A stretch of DNA of 64,000 bases. Source: Verrucomicrobiota bacterium (lineage in GTDB: Bacteria > Verrucomicrobiota > Verrucomicrobiia > Limisphaerales > UBA9464). Made by a program: the position numbers and the translations under genes. The notes under the pieces are model-generated. The model saw only the letters and a program-made list of their open reading frames with translations, did no database searches and was not told the origin of the DNA. Positions 1-9,440 of the stretch are shown in pieces (positions within the stretch are counted from its first letter, which is position 1; the number at the start of each line of letters is the position of its first letter). The stretch is taken from the NCBI GenBank assembly GCA_017309115.1, contig JAFLEF010000006.1, positions 124,001 through 188,000 on the forward strand. Direction: 5' to 3'.

Positions 1-1254
1 GTAGTGGCCATCAACGGCAGCGGGCTCACTGGCACCACCCAGGTGAGGTTCGGAACTCTGGCATCGACCGCCTTCACCAACATTAGTCAAACCCAAGTCA
101 ATGCCGTCGTTCCGGCGAACGCCCAGACGTCGCTCATCTCCGTCACCACCGGCACCGGCACTAATGTCTCCACCACGCCGTTCTTCGTGGCTCCCAGCAT
201 CGCGAACTTCTCGCCCTCCGCCGGCAACCCAGGGACTAAAGTCACCGTGAATGGTCTCAACTTCACCGGGGCCACTGACGTTCAGTTGAACGGGGTCTCC
301 CTGGCCAATTTCACTGTGGTCGACAACGAGCAGATCACCTTCTTCGTCCCGGAGTCAGCGTCGTCCGGCAAGATCAGGGTCATCACTCCCGCCGGTTCTG
401 CGGAATCCGGTCCTTCGTTCACCGTGCGCGGCCCCCAACCGTTCATCACCCGCTTCACCCCCGCATCCGGCGGGCCGGGAACCGCAGTCACCATCATCGG
501 CGGCAACTTGGCGGCCGTAACCAATGTGACCTTCAACGGCGCCCGCGCGACCTTCAATGTGGTGCAACAGACCAATCTGCTGGCGACCGTTCCCGCCAAT
601 GCCACGACGGGCAAGATACGGGTGACGTCACCAGATGGCGGGGCGGATTCCACGGAGAACTTTGTCTTCGGCACCACCGCTGATGTCCGCATTCTCTTCA
701 CTGGAAACCCCAATCCCGCCGTCGCCTACGGAGTCCTGGTGTACAACGTTCAAGCCTTCAACAACGGACCGCTCACCGCCCAGAACGCAGTCATCGAGGT
801 TGATCTGCCACCGGGTTTGGCCCTGATTGAGACGACCGGTCCGCTGGCGCCCGTAATTTCCGGACAAAAGCTCACCTACAACCGCGGGTCCCTCGAAGTC
901 GGCGGAGTTTTCCTCGCGGGCATCCGGGTCAATGCCGGCGCCCCAACCAACGCCATTGCCTTCGCCAGAATCACCAGTTCCACGCCGGATACCAATCCCG
1001 ACAACAATTCCCGCTTTGTCACCAATGCAGTGGCCCTGCCGAGACTAGCCATCGAAAGCGTCGACCCCACGGAAGTCCTCTTGTCCTGGCCTTCGGCGGC
1101 CGGATCTCTCTACCAACTGAATTCCTCGACCAGCCTGAACGGTCCATTCAGTCCGGTGCCCGGGAACGCTGCGGATGACGGAGACCGCCTGCTTTTGACG
1201 GTTCCCGCCACCAATTCTCTGCAACTTTTCCGACTCAACCTGGTCGGCCCTTGA
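1..1254 (+). CDS. TIG/IPT-repeat cell-surface protein (5' partial)
   Basis: The reading frame is open to the first base, so the N-terminus lies outside the window; the GTG at position 4 is unlikely to be the true start. The visible part holds the end of one TIG/IPT immunoglobulin-like repeat and two complete ones (roughly residues 65-140 and 145-222). Each begins with a pattern like 'P.I..F.P.SG.PGT.VTI.G' and ends with 'TP.G.A.S...F.V'. A DUF11-like beta-sandwich with 'FNNGPLTAQNAVIEVDLPPG' follows, then a C-terminal module of about 65 residues of the 'LSWP...Y.L..S.SL' type ending in 'FRLNLVGP'. No enzyme motif is visible. TIG and DUF11 domains are usual in large exported adhesion or surface proteins, so an extracellular structural role is inferred. 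Confidence 0.8.
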   Translation, partial: VVAINGSGLTGTTQVRFGTLASTAFTNISQTQVNAVVPANAQTSLISVTTGTGTNVSTTPFFVAPSIANFSPSAGNPGTKVTVNGLNFTGATDVQLNGVSLANFTVVDNEQITFFVPESASSGKIRVITPAGSAESGPSFTVRGPQPFITRFTPASGGPGTAVTIIGGNLAAVTNVTFNGARATFNVVQQTNLLATVPANATTGKIRVTSPDGGADSTENFVFGTTADVRILFTGNPNPAVAYGVLVYNVQAFNNGPLTAQNAVIEVDLPPGLALIETTGPLAPVISGQKLTYNRGSLEVGGVFLAGIRVNAGAPTNAIAFARITSSTPDTNPDNNSRFVTNAVALPRLAIESVDPTEVLLSWPSAAGSLYQLNSSTSLNGPFSPVPGNAADDGDRLLLTVPATNSLQLFRLNLVGP

Positions 1255-1264
1255 GTCCATCGGT

Positions 1265-2668
1265 TCACTTGGGGTTCGCCATTGGACGCAACCCCAGTTG
1301 ACCGTCGTTCGGAAACTGGGCGGAGGAAGGGGCCTGGATCACGCGACTTCGTTCTGCTTCGAGTCGGCGATCCAATTCTTCCAACCGACGGGCCGTCGAC
1401 GTTGCCAAGAGATTTCCTCGGGCCTCCAAACTGCCCCGAGCCGTGGGTCCGAGCCCCGCCCGGTCCCGAGCGCGAACGTAGTCATGCACCGCTTTGGCGT
1501 AATCCCCGCAGAGCGGAGCCAGTTCCGGCGCAGCCCGCATCGCCAGCATCCGCCATTGAGTGACCTTCCGGTTCAAAACCTCGCGCTGAGTTTCATAGTC
1601 CCAGTTGACCAATACGTCGGCTAACGGAACCACCTTGGGAACCGCCGGACTATTGGTATCCACCCGTACCTCGGTGGTCTCAAAGCGGAGGTCCTCCAAC
1701 TGTTTTAGGATTCGCTCCCGAGGCCACCGCTGGGTGGGATCGGTGGTCAAAGTGTCGGTAGCGCTCACCGCCCACCATTTTTCCACATCAAGCAGCGACT
1801 GAAACTCACCTCCGGAAGCCCGAAGCAGGGCTGTCTGCCAGTTCAAACATCGGGGTATCTCCGCGAGAAACCGCCGCATCACTTCCTGCCCCCAATCCGT
1901 ACGAACAAATTCATAAGTCAGCAGCGTCGCCGTCGCCTGAAACTCCTGAAACCGGGCCGGCTCCTTCAATTGGTCGAACGTGAGCAAGCTGAGTTCCGAA
2001 AACGGCATCGGCTCTTTGCCGCGCAACTGGGCTCGCGCCGGCGCCAAGGAATCCGGCTTGAGCCGCGAGCGGTTCAACACCGTGGCCGACTCCGCCACCA
2101 AATCCCGCCCCTCTTCCGCCAAAATCAATTGGTACAGACCCTCCGTCAGCCACAGCGGAACCAAGGCACATTCCCCCCCGGTATTGTGACGATTGGCCCG
2201 TTCCAAGAGGACAACCTCCACCAAGGTTCGCACCAAGCGAGGCCATTCGATACGATCGGGAACCGGAACAAAAAACTGCCAACCATCCCGCCCCGATTCC
2301 GCTCGAATGGAAAGCCGACCCTCCAAGCGGTTGGCATCCCGCATCTGAATGTAGATCCGCGATCGCCACGCATCCTGAACGTCCAACCTGCGATCCACCG
2401 CCTGCTTCACCCGCTCGGCCGTCACCGCCAGTAAATCCGCCCGCAACGTCACCAGTTCATTCGTGCCCACCCGAGTCAGATTGGGAGTCGGCGGAGGCAG
2501 ATTGGGCCCTCGACTTTGAACAAGGAATTGCCCGCTGTGACTGGAAGCCGTAACGGGCAATTCAATCGGTAGCGGCGACTGTCCGCGGGCGGCCAAAGAT
2601 CCTCCGCACATCAATGCCGCCACGCCCAACCACCGGACCCAGACTGCGGGAAACAAGGAGTGAACCAT
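1265..2668 (-). CDS. secreted protein of unknown function
   Basis: About 467 residues with an N-terminal signal peptide: a hydrophobic stretch containing 'WLGVAALMCGGSLAARG' followed by a cleavage-like A-R-G site. The central part contains 'PLWLTEGLYQLI', which resembles the downstream part of gluzincin (peptidase MA-type) sites, but no HExxH precedes it, so a peptidase activity cannot be claimed. The C-terminus is charged and probably coiled coil ('LEELDRRLEAERSRV'). I chose the ATG at 2668 because it places the signal peptide at the very start; a GTG at 2695 would add nine residues. It is convergent with the TIG-repeat gene, leaving only a 10-bp gap. Confidence 0.7.
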   Translation of the reverse strand: MVHSLFPAVWVRWLGVAALMCGGSLAARGQSPLPIELPVTASSHSGQFLVQSRGPNLPPPTPNLTRVGTNELVTLRADLLAVTAERVKQAVDRRLDVQDAWRSRIYIQMRDANRLEGRLSIRAESGRDGWQFFVPVPDRIEWPRLVRTLVEVVLLERANRHNTGGECALVPLWLTEGLYQLILAEEGRDLVAESATVLNRSRLKPDSLAPARAQLRGKEPMPFSELSLLTFDQLKEPARFQEFQATATLLTYEFVRTDWGQEVMRRFLAEIPRCLNWQTALLRASGGEFQSLLDVEKWWAVSATDTLTTDPTQRWPRERILKQLEDLRFETTEVRVDTNSPAVPKVVPLADVLVNWDYETQREVLNRKVTQWRMLAMRAAPELAPLCGDYAKAVHDYVRARDRAGLGPTARGSLEARGNLLATSTARRLEELDRRLEAERSRVIQAPSSAQFPNDGQLGLRPMANPK

Positions 2669-2726
2669 GGGATGGATGTGGGAGTGGGCCGCCACCAGGG
2701 GCGTTCATTCTCTCCCCCGGAAACAC

Positions 2727-3065
2727 TCAGGTTTTCTTGGGCTTTGACTCCGGCTTGGGCGCGGGCGCAGGCGCCGGCGCAGGCTTCGATTCAGCCGGCT
2801 TCGATTCGGCTTTAGGCTTGGACGCCTCAGACTCCGTCTTTACCGCCGATTTGTAGCCCTCGCTCCGGTAGTCCGTGATGTAGAATCCGCTTCCCTTGAA
2901 GATGAGTCCAGCGCCGCCGCCCACACCACGCTTCACTGCTCCCTTTCCCCATTTGGCCCGGGGACAGACCTCCTTGGGACACACCGTCAACGGGGTGGCC
3001 GACATCGATTGCTGAAACTCGAACTCATGGCCGCACTTGGCGCAGGTGTATTCGTACGTAGGCAT
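2727..3065 (-). CDS. FmdB family zinc-ribbon protein
   Basis: 112 residues. It begins 'MPTYEYTCAKCGHEFE', the signature start of FmdB zinc-ribbon proteins, with a second pair of cysteines near residue 30 ('CPKEVCP') completing the ribbon. The following 'GAGLIFKGSGFYITDYR' block is also typical of the family. The last 35 or so residues are a low-complexity Lys/Pro/Ala/Glu tail. The start is fixed by the family N-terminus; the frame stays open another 29 codons upstream but that part is not family-like. FmdB was named for a gene near formamidase; for most members the molecular role is unknown, and zinc binding is the only firm prediction. Confidence 0.88.
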   Translation of the reverse strand: MPTYEYTCAKCGHEFEFQQSMSATPLTVCPKEVCPRAKWGKGAVKRGVGGGAGLIFKGSGFYITDYRSEGYKSAVKTESEASKPKAESKPAESKPAPAPAPAPKPESKPKKT

Positions 3066-3210
3066 ACTCAAAAACGGCGGAAATAACGAAACGGACTCCG
3101 GGTCGTCAAGGGACCTCCGCTTTCGCCCCGACTCGGCCTCGCCCAGCATCATCGGGGGAACCCCTCGGTGTCATCCCCTCATTCACTCCGGGGGGGGCGT
3201 TTACCCCACC

Positions 3211-3912
3211 TCACCGGTTCCAGAAACGACGTCGCCAAACTCCCCAGCCCAACATTCCTACCCCCACCGCGACCGCCCACTCCGCCGGTTCGGGCACCAT
3301 GGTAAACGAGCCAATTTCCAAATTAAGAGTGTTTCCGGCCGGAACGACAATGTCGGGAAAGTGCAGAAAGATGCCATTGATGTTCCCCAAATCCGCCGAG
3401 CCCGACAAACTCGAGAACGGAATCGTGTAGGTCCCGGGGCCATTCAAGGTGAACGGCGTCGTCACCGATTCCCCCAGGGAAGAAGTCTGAACCACGATCT
3501 CCCCTTGGACGGATCCACCGATCAACCTCGGCACCACCAATTGAAAGGCCTGATTGTTATTGGCCTCCAGATCGATTCCCAAGGCGGTCCCCACGTACTC
3601 ATTAGGCACCGACCCCGACACATCGAGGTCACCCCAAGCCAGCGACAGAATGGTCGTACTATTGGCCAGGTCGACGCTCATGCGGTTATCCGCGACGTCC
3701 CACACATAGCCGAATCCAGCGTGTTGAATTCGACGCGACCGCGCTCCGCCGAGGACATCCGCCGAATCCAACCCCGACTGCGTCACGATCTGGCTGTTTT
3801 GCGACCCCGAATCGAGAAAATCGCCCACGCTGAAGTTGTCGATGACAACCACCTGGGCGCACACGGGCAGAACCACTAGGGCACCAGCGAAAGACATGGG
3901 TAGGGAATTCAT
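3211..3912 (-). CDS. PEP-CTERM sorting domain protein
   Basis: 233 residues with a short N-terminal signal peptide ('MSFAGALVVLPVCAQ') and a C-terminal PEP-CTERM signal. This consists of 'VPEP' near residue 208, a hydrophobic segment 'AVAVGVGMLGWGVW', and a terminal basic cluster 'RRRFWNR'. The family is exported and processed by an exosortase, usually for attachment to, or release with, extracellular polysaccharide. The body is beta-rich with no recognised catalytic residues. No exosortase gene lies in the window. It is not closely similar to the two tandem PEP-CTERM proteins near 31-32 kb. Confidence 0.85.
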   Translation of the reverse strand: MNSLPMSFAGALVVLPVCAQVVVIDNFSVGDFLDSGSQNSQIVTQSGLDSADVLGGARSRRIQHAGFGYVWDVADNRMSVDLANSTTILSLAWGDLDVSGSVPNEYVGTALGIDLEANNNQAFQLVVPRLIGGSVQGEIVVQTSSLGESVTTPFTLNGPGTYTIPFSSLSGSADLGNINGIFLHFPDIVVPAGNTLNLEIGSFTMVPEPAEWAVAVGVGMLGWGVWRRRFWNR

Positions 3913-4080
3913 GGGAGTAGGCTCGGATTTGTGTTTGGGTAAACCAACCGGAAGCAGGTTCCCGTTAGCGCCAAATCCGGCCTCCGGTCAAGCGCCGAAG
4001 GCACCGAGTTGCGCAAGCGTTGTCCAGCAATCGCCAACCCACGCGTTGCCGGTTGTAAGTTCCAGTCCATGCTCCGACGC

Positions 4081-4356
4081 ATGAAAGCCAAACGCTCCAC
4101 CCCGGCCACCACTCCGCTCGTTGTCGTTCCGCCTCCACCCCCCACCCCCGTCGTGGCCGTGCGATCTGCCCGCTCCAAAAGTGCAAAGAAACCGGCTGAC
4201 CCCCGTGAGAATCCCGCCGCCCGCGACGTCCGAGGAACAGCCAGCCGAACCGAGATCCGCCGGGAGTCCCCGCGCGTGACCGCACCCCGGGCGTCTCAAC
4301 GCCCCGCCGAACGCAGTGGCCAGCCCCGGAGTCGCAAGGCAGGACCGGCCAAATAA
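4081..4356 (+). CDS. possible small basic Pro/Ser/Arg-rich protein
   Basis: An open frame of about 91 codons from an ATG at 4081 (another ATG at 4069) in the 560-bp space between the PEP-CTERM gene and the O-antigen-ligase-like gene. The product would be strongly basic and low-complexity: a poly-proline stretch ('VVVPPPPPTPVVAV') followed by a Lys/Arg/Ser/Ala-rich tail. No Shine-Dalgarno is evident and no domain is recognised. It could be a small nucleic-acid-binding or disordered protein, or simply a chance frame in GC-rich DNA. Both neighbouring genes point away from it, so context gives no help. Confidence 0.3.
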   Translation: MKAKRSTPATTPLVVVPPPPPTPVVAVRSARSKSAKKPADPRENPAARDVRGTASRTEIRRESPRVTAPRASQRPAERSGQPRSRKAGPAK

Positions 4357-4474
4357 CGCCTCAGCCAACGCTCTTCCACGTCCTCCTGGGACGCCCGACG
4401 GCGCCGGAACTTGAAACCCGGCCCGCTCCCTGCTTGCGAAAGAGGCCTTTGGGTCCGCTCAATAGGCGCGCCGC

Positions 4475-6022
4475 ATGGACTCATCTTCGCGAACTCCCGC
4501 CCTGTACCGCGTGAGCGATACCCTTTCCGGGATCGTCTTGCTGGTCATGACCGTGTTCGCCCCGTGGGCCTTCGGTTGTACCGTCTCCTGGGCCATCTGG
4601 TCCATGTGCGGGGCCGGCTACACGTTGGGTCTATTGCTCGTTCTGAAATGGGTGGCGCGCCGGCGGGAAGAATACGAACCCGACCGCTGGGTCGAACACT
4701 CCGGAATCGGGGCTTGGGGCGTCCGCATAATGGCCGGCTTGACGGTCCTGGTGCTGGCTCTGGTCTTGATCAGTGCCCTCAATGCCCGAGCCGAAGTCGT
4801 CATCACCAAAATCGGGCCCCAGCTCAATTACCTCGAGCGCGAACCAGTTTCCTGGCTCCCCACCTCTTACGATGGCCCCCGGACGATGCGGGCGTTCTGG
4901 CGCTATCTGGCCTTGGCCCTGACGTTCTGGGCGGCACGGGATTGGGTACTAACGAAGACTCGCCGGGAACGTTATGACGCCGAGGAAGCGGTCTTTCCTC
5001 CCGCCCGCGTTCGTCAGTTCCTTTGGACTCTGAGCATCAGTAGCGCCGTTCTGGCCTTGGTGAGTATCGCCCAACGGCTCGACGGCACCGACAAGCTGCT
5101 CTGGCTGATCAAGCCGGTGATCCGCAATCCCCAGAATTTTTCCTGGGGTCCGTATGCCTACCGAACTAACGGCGCTCAATACTTCAATTTGGTCTGGCCC
5201 ATCACCCTCGGATTTTGGTGGGCCTTGCGTGACCGCGCTCGAAAGACCCGTAAAGGAGCCGCCAAATTGGGCAATGACGCCCATATCATTCTCCTTCCGT
5301 GCACGCTCCTCATGGCGTCCTGCCCGCTGATTTCCACGAGCCGAGGTGGGGCCTTGGTGATGCTCGCCTTGGTGGGAGGCACTTTGCTGATCTTGGCGAC
5401 CGCCCAAGGCGCGGCCCATCGAGTGGGACGTTTGGCCGCGGCCGGTCTCTTCCTCGGAGTCCTGGCCCTCGGCTGGTTCGCCGGAGGCACTGCCCTGCGG
5501 GAACGCTTTTCGACGGTATTCGAGGATCGACTCTCCAAACGCCTCGACCTCTATGAAGCCGCGGGACGCATGGTGGCCGATGCCGGACCGTTTGGAACCG
5601 GTCCGGAATCGTTCACTGGCCTTTATTCGCTGTACCGGACCAATCCCGAGGACGAATGGCACGCCTTCGCCCATAACGACTGGTTGGAAACGCGCATCAC
5701 CTTCGGTTGGGTAGGGCTGAGTTTGGTCGTAGCCCTGCTGGTCCTCCTGGTGGCCCATTGGAGTACCGGACAGGGCCTTGAGGCTCCCCGGGAATTCAAT
5801 CTGCTTTTCGGGCTGTCCCTCGTGGGGTTGTTGGCCCACGCCCGTTTTGACTTCCCGTTCCAAATGTTTTCGCTGCTCTTCCTCTTCCTCGTCCTGGGAG
5901 CCGTCGGGCTGGCCAGCGCTCCCCGACCCGGCGCGATTCGATTGTCCCGGAGTAGCAGCAAACGCCGCAGTCGCTCGGCTACAGCCTCGGTTCGACCCGA
6001 CTCCCAGGCTTCACCGGCCTGA
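4475..6022 (+). CDS. O-antigen ligase / Wzy_C family membrane protein
   Basis: 515 residues with about ten to twelve hydrophobic segments. The periplasmic-loop region around residues 275-300 has 'STSRGGALVMLALVGG', and a later segment has 'FAHNDWLETRITFGWVGL'. These match the SRG and HN...G..G signatures of the Wzy_C (O-antigen ligase/polymerase) family. Such proteins transfer or polymerise lipid-linked glycans at the periplasmic face of the inner membrane. The C-terminal 40 residues form a basic Ser/Arg tail. It converges with the epimerase gene (10-bp gap) and opens a block of glycan genes, which supports a surface-polysaccharide role. Whether it is a ligase, a polymerase or a related glycosylation ligase cannot be told from sequence alone. 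Confidence 0.8.
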   Translation: MDSSSRTPALYRVSDTLSGIVLLVMTVFAPWAFGCTVSWAIWSMCGAGYTLGLLLVLKWVARRREEYEPDRWVEHSGIGAWGVRIMAGLTVLVLALVLISALNARAEVVITKIGPQLNYLEREPVSWLPTSYDGPRTMRAFWRYLALALTFWAARDWVLTKTRRERYDAEEAVFPPARVRQFLWTLSISSAVLALVSIAQRLDGTDKLLWLIKPVIRNPQNFSWGPYAYRTNGAQYFNLVWPITLGFWWALRDRARKTRKGAAKLGNDAHIILLPCTLLMASCPLISTSRGGALVMLALVGGTLLILATAQGAAHRVGRLAAAGLFLGVLALGWFAGGTALRERFSTVFEDRLSKRLDLYEAAGRMVADAGPFGTGPESFTGLYSLYRTNPEDEWHAFAHNDWLETRITFGWVGLSLVVALLVLLVAHWSTGQGLEAPREFNLLFGLSLVGLLAHARFDFPFQMFSLLFLFLVLGAVGLASAPRPGAIRLSRSSSKRRSRSATASVRPDSQASPA

Positions 6023-6032
6023 GGCCGAAGGC

Positions 6033-6944
6033 TCAGCGCCGATACCACGCGACCGTCTCGGCAAGGCCCGTTTCGAGGCTGTATCGCGGACGCCAACCCG
6101 TCGCCCGAATTCGCTCCACCGCTGCCACGGAATGGCGCACATCCCCCGGCCGCTCCGGCTGATATTGGCAAGGCGAACTCGATCCCGTGAGCCGACAAAT
6201 CTCCTGCGCGAGATGATTCACCGTGGTCGCCACTCCATATCCCACATTGAAGGCCCCACCCAACTCTGCTCGCTGCGCCAAATGCATCAATCCGTCGACC
6301 ACGTCCCCCACATAAACAAAGTCTCGAGTCTGTTCCCCATCCCCATAGATGACGAGCGGAACTCCCTGTAAGGCCCGGGTGATGAATCCCGGCACCGCCG
6401 CGGCATAGGCACTGTCAGGACGCTGCCGAGGTCCAAAAACGTTGAAGAAACGCGCACATGCGGTCCGGATCCGGCCCCGGCGGGCATAGTGTTCACAGTA
6501 GAATTCACCATCCAGCTTGGTCAGGGCGTAGGGACTGCGCGGCTGCGGCACCATCGATTCGCGCTTGGGAACGGTCGGATCATCTCCATAAACCGCCGCG
6601 GAACTGGCCAGTACCAGACGACGCACCCCGGCCGTTTCCGCCGCTTCCAGCACGGTCAGCAAGCCCTGGACATTGAGCCGGGCACAGGCAAGCGGGTCCA
6701 CCATGGAGGCCGGAACGCTGACGAAAGCCGCCAAGTGAAACACCGTGTCGATTCCTTGCATCGCCCGCGCCACGGCGTCCGGGTCTGTAATTGAACCCTG
6801 CTGAAACTCCACATCCTGTTCGTCGAGGTTGTGCCGGTCGCCCCCGGACAGGTCGTCCAACACTCGAACCGGGCCCAGGGCACGACAAGCCGCGGCCAAG
6901 TGACCGCCAATGAAGCCCGCGCCACCCGTGATCAGAACACTCAT
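6033..6944 (-). CDS. NAD-dependent sugar-nucleotide epimerase/dehydratase
   Basis: 303 residues of the extended short-chain dehydrogenase type. The Rossmann NAD motif 'GGAGFIGG' is at residues 7-14. The catalytic triad is visible as the serine in 'ASSAAVYG' and the YxxxK in 'SPYALTKLDGE'. 'RFFNVFGPRQRP' and 'FVYVGDVVDG' are typical of UDP-glucose 4-epimerase-like enzymes. The start at 6944 ('MSVLITGGAGF') is where the fold begins; the frame remains open to 7535, but that stretch is antisense to the neighbouring glycosyltransferase and not family-like. The likely role is to supply a sugar nucleotide to the adjacent glycosyltransferases. The exact substrate is unknown. Confidence 0.88.
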   Translation of the reverse strand: MSVLITGGAGFIGGHLAAACRALGPVRVLDDLSGGDRHNLDEQDVEFQQGSITDPDAVARAMQGIDTVFHLAAFVSVPASMVDPLACARLNVQGLLTVLEAAETAGVRRLVLASSAAVYGDDPTVPKRESMVPQPRSPYALTKLDGEFYCEHYARRGRIRTACARFFNVFGPRQRPDSAYAAAVPGFITRALQGVPLVIYGDGEQTRDFVYVGDVVDGLMHLAQRAELGGAFNVGYGVATTVNHLAQEICRLTGSSSPCQYQPERPGDVRHSVAAVERIRATGWRPRYSLETGLAETVAWYRR

Positions 6945-7103
6945 GCGAATGGTGCGCAGCATGACCGACCGGCCACGCCCAGTACAAAGCCGAAAGTACC
7001 ACTGGGAACCAGCAGATGTCCGCCAAACGTGGGTGGGTCCTCCAACAGGACCACGGATGGAGCTTGGCCCCATGGCCCGGGTCCAGTTTGATCCACCCGT
7101 GCC

Positions 7104-8228
7104 GTGAATCGACCCGTCGTCATCTTCTCCGACCTCCTCCCTCCAAAACGCGGCGGGCTGGCCGATCATACCTACCGGCTGGCGGAATACCTTTCGGCCC
7201 ATCATCCCGTAACAGTGATCTCGTCCGTCGGCGTGAGCACCGCGGCCCCGTTCACCGTACGACCGGTGATGGACGATTGGCGTGATCGACAAATGCTTCG
7301 AGCCGAGTTGGCAGGCCTGCCCACGGACGCACTTCTCCTGTGGCAGTATGTTCCCCACATGTACGGACACGGAGGCGTCAATCGCTACCTGCCGCGCTTC
7401 ATGCGCGAGATGCGTCGAAACCGGCGCCATCAGGTGGTCATCGCCCATGAGATTGCCGCCGATTACTCCTGGCATCCGGCCCGCTTCTGGTACGCGTGGA
7501 ATCACCGGCGGCAGTGGGGTCAAATTCTCAAGCACGCGGACGTCATTCCGGTCGCCTGCGGTCGCTGGGTAGAAGATTGGAGCCGTCGTCGCCGCTCCGC
7601 CGCCACCAAACTCTTCACTCTGCCTTCACCCAGCAATCTTCCGCTGGAGCCTGTCGCCGAGAATCACCGGGCCCAATGGCGCCGCGAACAAGGGCTGGAC
7701 CCTTCGACCCAGGTGCTCGCGTACTTTGGCACGCTGAACCCCTCCAAGCAGCTTCCCTGGATCCTGGATGCCTGGGCCACCTGTCATCGGCCGGAGAAGC
7801 CCGTGGCCTTCGCCGTGATTGGCGCCGCGCCGCCGGTCCCCTTGGAAGGCGAATTGAAACAATACTTCCGTCCGCTCGGTCATCTGCCCGCCGCCGAAGC
7901 CTCCCGCGCGCTTTCCGCCGTCGACCTGCTCGCCCTACCCTTCATCGACGGAATCTCCGAACGACGAGGAACCATCATGGCCGGCCTCCAGCATGGAACT
8001 CCGGTGCTCTCGACCATCGGACATAATACCGGTCGTGATCTGCAAAAAGCGGACTGGCTCGCCCTCACCCCAGTGGACAACCGACTCACCTTCGTTCGCG
8101 CCGTCTCCGACCTCCTCGCCAACCCGAAACGCCTCCAGCAGTTGGGCGCCGCCGGAAAAGCCCAGTACGACCAGCACTACAGCTGGCCCGTGGTCGTGGA
8201 GCAACTCCGCCAGCGCTTCCCGCGCTGA
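7104..8228 (+). CDS. glycosyltransferase, GT4-like
   Basis: 374 residues starting at a GTG. The N-terminal Rossmann-like half has 'PPKRGGLADHTYRLAEYL', the glycine-rich acceptor-side loop of GT-B enzymes. The C-terminal half has 'LAYFGTLNPSKQLPWILDAW' and 'RRGTIMAGLQHGTPVLST', the nucleotide-sugar binding side. The classical E-x7-E motif is not clear, so it is a divergent member. No signal or membrane segment is seen, so it probably acts at the cytoplasmic face. It is followed after 21 bp by a second glycosyltransferase on the same strand, and the two are probably co-transcribed. Donor and acceptor are unknown. Confidence 0.8.
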   Translation: MNRPVVIFSDLLPPKRGGLADHTYRLAEYLSAHHPVTVISSVGVSTAAPFTVRPVMDDWRDRQMLRAELAGLPTDALLLWQYVPHMYGHGGVNRYLPRFMREMRRNRRHQVVIAHEIAADYSWHPARFWYAWNHRRQWGQILKHADVIPVACGRWVEDWSRRRRSAATKLFTLPSPSNLPLEPVAENHRAQWRREQGLDPSTQVLAYFGTLNPSKQLPWILDAWATCHRPEKPVAFAVIGAAPPVPLEGELKQYFRPLGHLPAAEASRALSAVDLLALPFIDGISERRGTIMAGLQHGTPVLSTIGHNTGRDLQKADWLALTPVDNRLTFVRAVSDLLANPKRLQQLGAAGKAQYDQHYSWPVVVEQLRQRFPR

Positions 8229-8249
8229 GGAGCCGTTTCCCCCGAGTCC

Positions 8250-9440
8250 ATGCGCATCCTGCTCGTCGCCTATTTCTACGAGGCTCCGGCTGGTGGCGGC
8301 ATCATTGTGGCCCGCCAACTGAGAACTCAGTTGGCCGCTCGGGGACACACCGTCGATGTCCTGTGCCTCGCCGGCTCCCCGGAAACCCAACCTGGAACCA
8401 TCTGGCGACTCCCACCGCCTCCGGGAACTTCCGGTCAGATCAATCGCCTGCGCCAGGTTCTCCTCTTCCTCAACAACCGCGCCTTCGACCGCTATTTCCT
8501 GAGCCAGGCCCACGCTCTGCCGCTGCGGGAACAACGCTACGACTTCATTCTCGCCCAGGATTTTCTCAGCGTCCGACTCGTCCGGGAACTGGCCCGGGAA
8601 TGGGGAGTCCCCTGCGGCGCCACGCTTCACGACACGCTCCCGCAGCAGGTGGAGGTCGGCGCGCCCAATCCGTGGGTTCGTCGTCTCTTGCGGAGCATCA
8701 GCCTCCGTCGCGATCATTCCCTAAAGAACGATCTGCGTGGGTACGCTTGGCTCGCCGCGGTTTCCCGCCACGTGCAGCGCTCCGCGCAACACTGGCTAGC
8801 ACCCGCCGCACCACCGATTCACGTGGTCTATAATCCGGTTCCCGAACCTTTCACCCGCCTGGCCCCGCCCCGACCGGATGCCGCGCTCAACTACCTCTTC
8901 GTCGGCCGTCTTTCTCCCGAAAAGGGAATCGACCTGTTGGTGGAAGCCTTCCGCCAAACCCCCTCCCCCCATCGACTCACCATTCTCGGGCTGGCGGGGT
9001 CCTTGGGCCCGCTGGTTCGTTCGTTGGCCGCCTCCGACCCCCGAATTCAGCTCCACGCCGCCGTTCCCTACTCGGCCATGCCCGGAGTTTACCAACAGCA
9101 CCACGCCGTCTGCTGCCCGGTCATGTGGGACGAACCGTTTGGTCTGACGGTCTTGGAAGGGCGAGTCACCCAACGTGTCGTGATTGGGACCCGGCGCGGC
9201 GGACTTCCTGAGATCTTGGAAGGTTATCCCCGGGCCCACCTCTTTGATGCCGCCCCGGATCGATTCGAGACCATCCGACGCCTTTCGCGTGCTCTGGCGC
9301 ACGGGGCCGAATTGCTACGGACTCCCGTAGATTCTGGGGCGGAAGAAGCGTTCCTGGCGCCTCTCCAATTGAACGCCGTTACCGACCACTACGACAGGCT
9401 GATCAACGCCACTTTGGTGACCGAGTCGGCCGGGCGTTAA
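8250..9440 (+). CDS. glycosyltransferase family 4
   Basis: 396 residues with GT-B architecture. 'GGGIIVARQLRTQLAARGH' near residue 12 is the N-terminal glycine-rich loop. 'YLFVGRLSPEKGIDLLVEAF' around residue 215 and 'EPFGLTVLEG' (E-x7-E, around residue 296) are hallmarks of GT4 retaining glycosyltransferases. It follows the preceding glycosyltransferase closely. Its stop codon overlaps by 4 bp the stop of the convergent methyltransferase, so the two transcripts meet end to end with no room for a terminator between them. A role in building a surface glycan is inferred from neighbours. Confidence 0.88.
   Translation: MRILLVAYFYEAPAGGGIIVARQLRTQLAARGHTVDVLCLAGSPETQPGTIWRLPPPPGTSGQINRLRQVLLFLNNRAFDRYFLSQAHALPLREQRYDFILAQDFLSVRLVRELAREWGVPCGATLHDTLPQQVEVGAPNPWVRRLLRSISLRRDHSLKNDLRGYAWLAAVSRHVQRSAQHWLAPAAPPIHVVYNPVPEPFTRLAPPRPDAALNYLFVGRLSPEKGIDLLVEAFRQTPSPHRLTILGLAGSLGPLVRSLAASDPRIQLHAAVPYSAMPGVYQQHHAVCCPVMWDEPFGLTVLEGRVTQRVVIGTRRGGLPEILEGYPRAHLFDAAPDRFETIRRLSRALAHGAELLRTPVDSGAEEAFLAPLQLNAVTDHYDRLINATLVTESAGR

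Noticed and set aside
6945-7535. Long N-terminal extension of the epimerase frame
   Set aside because: It is antisense to the glycosyltransferase starting at 7104, and the NAD-binding fold begins right after the ATG at 6944.
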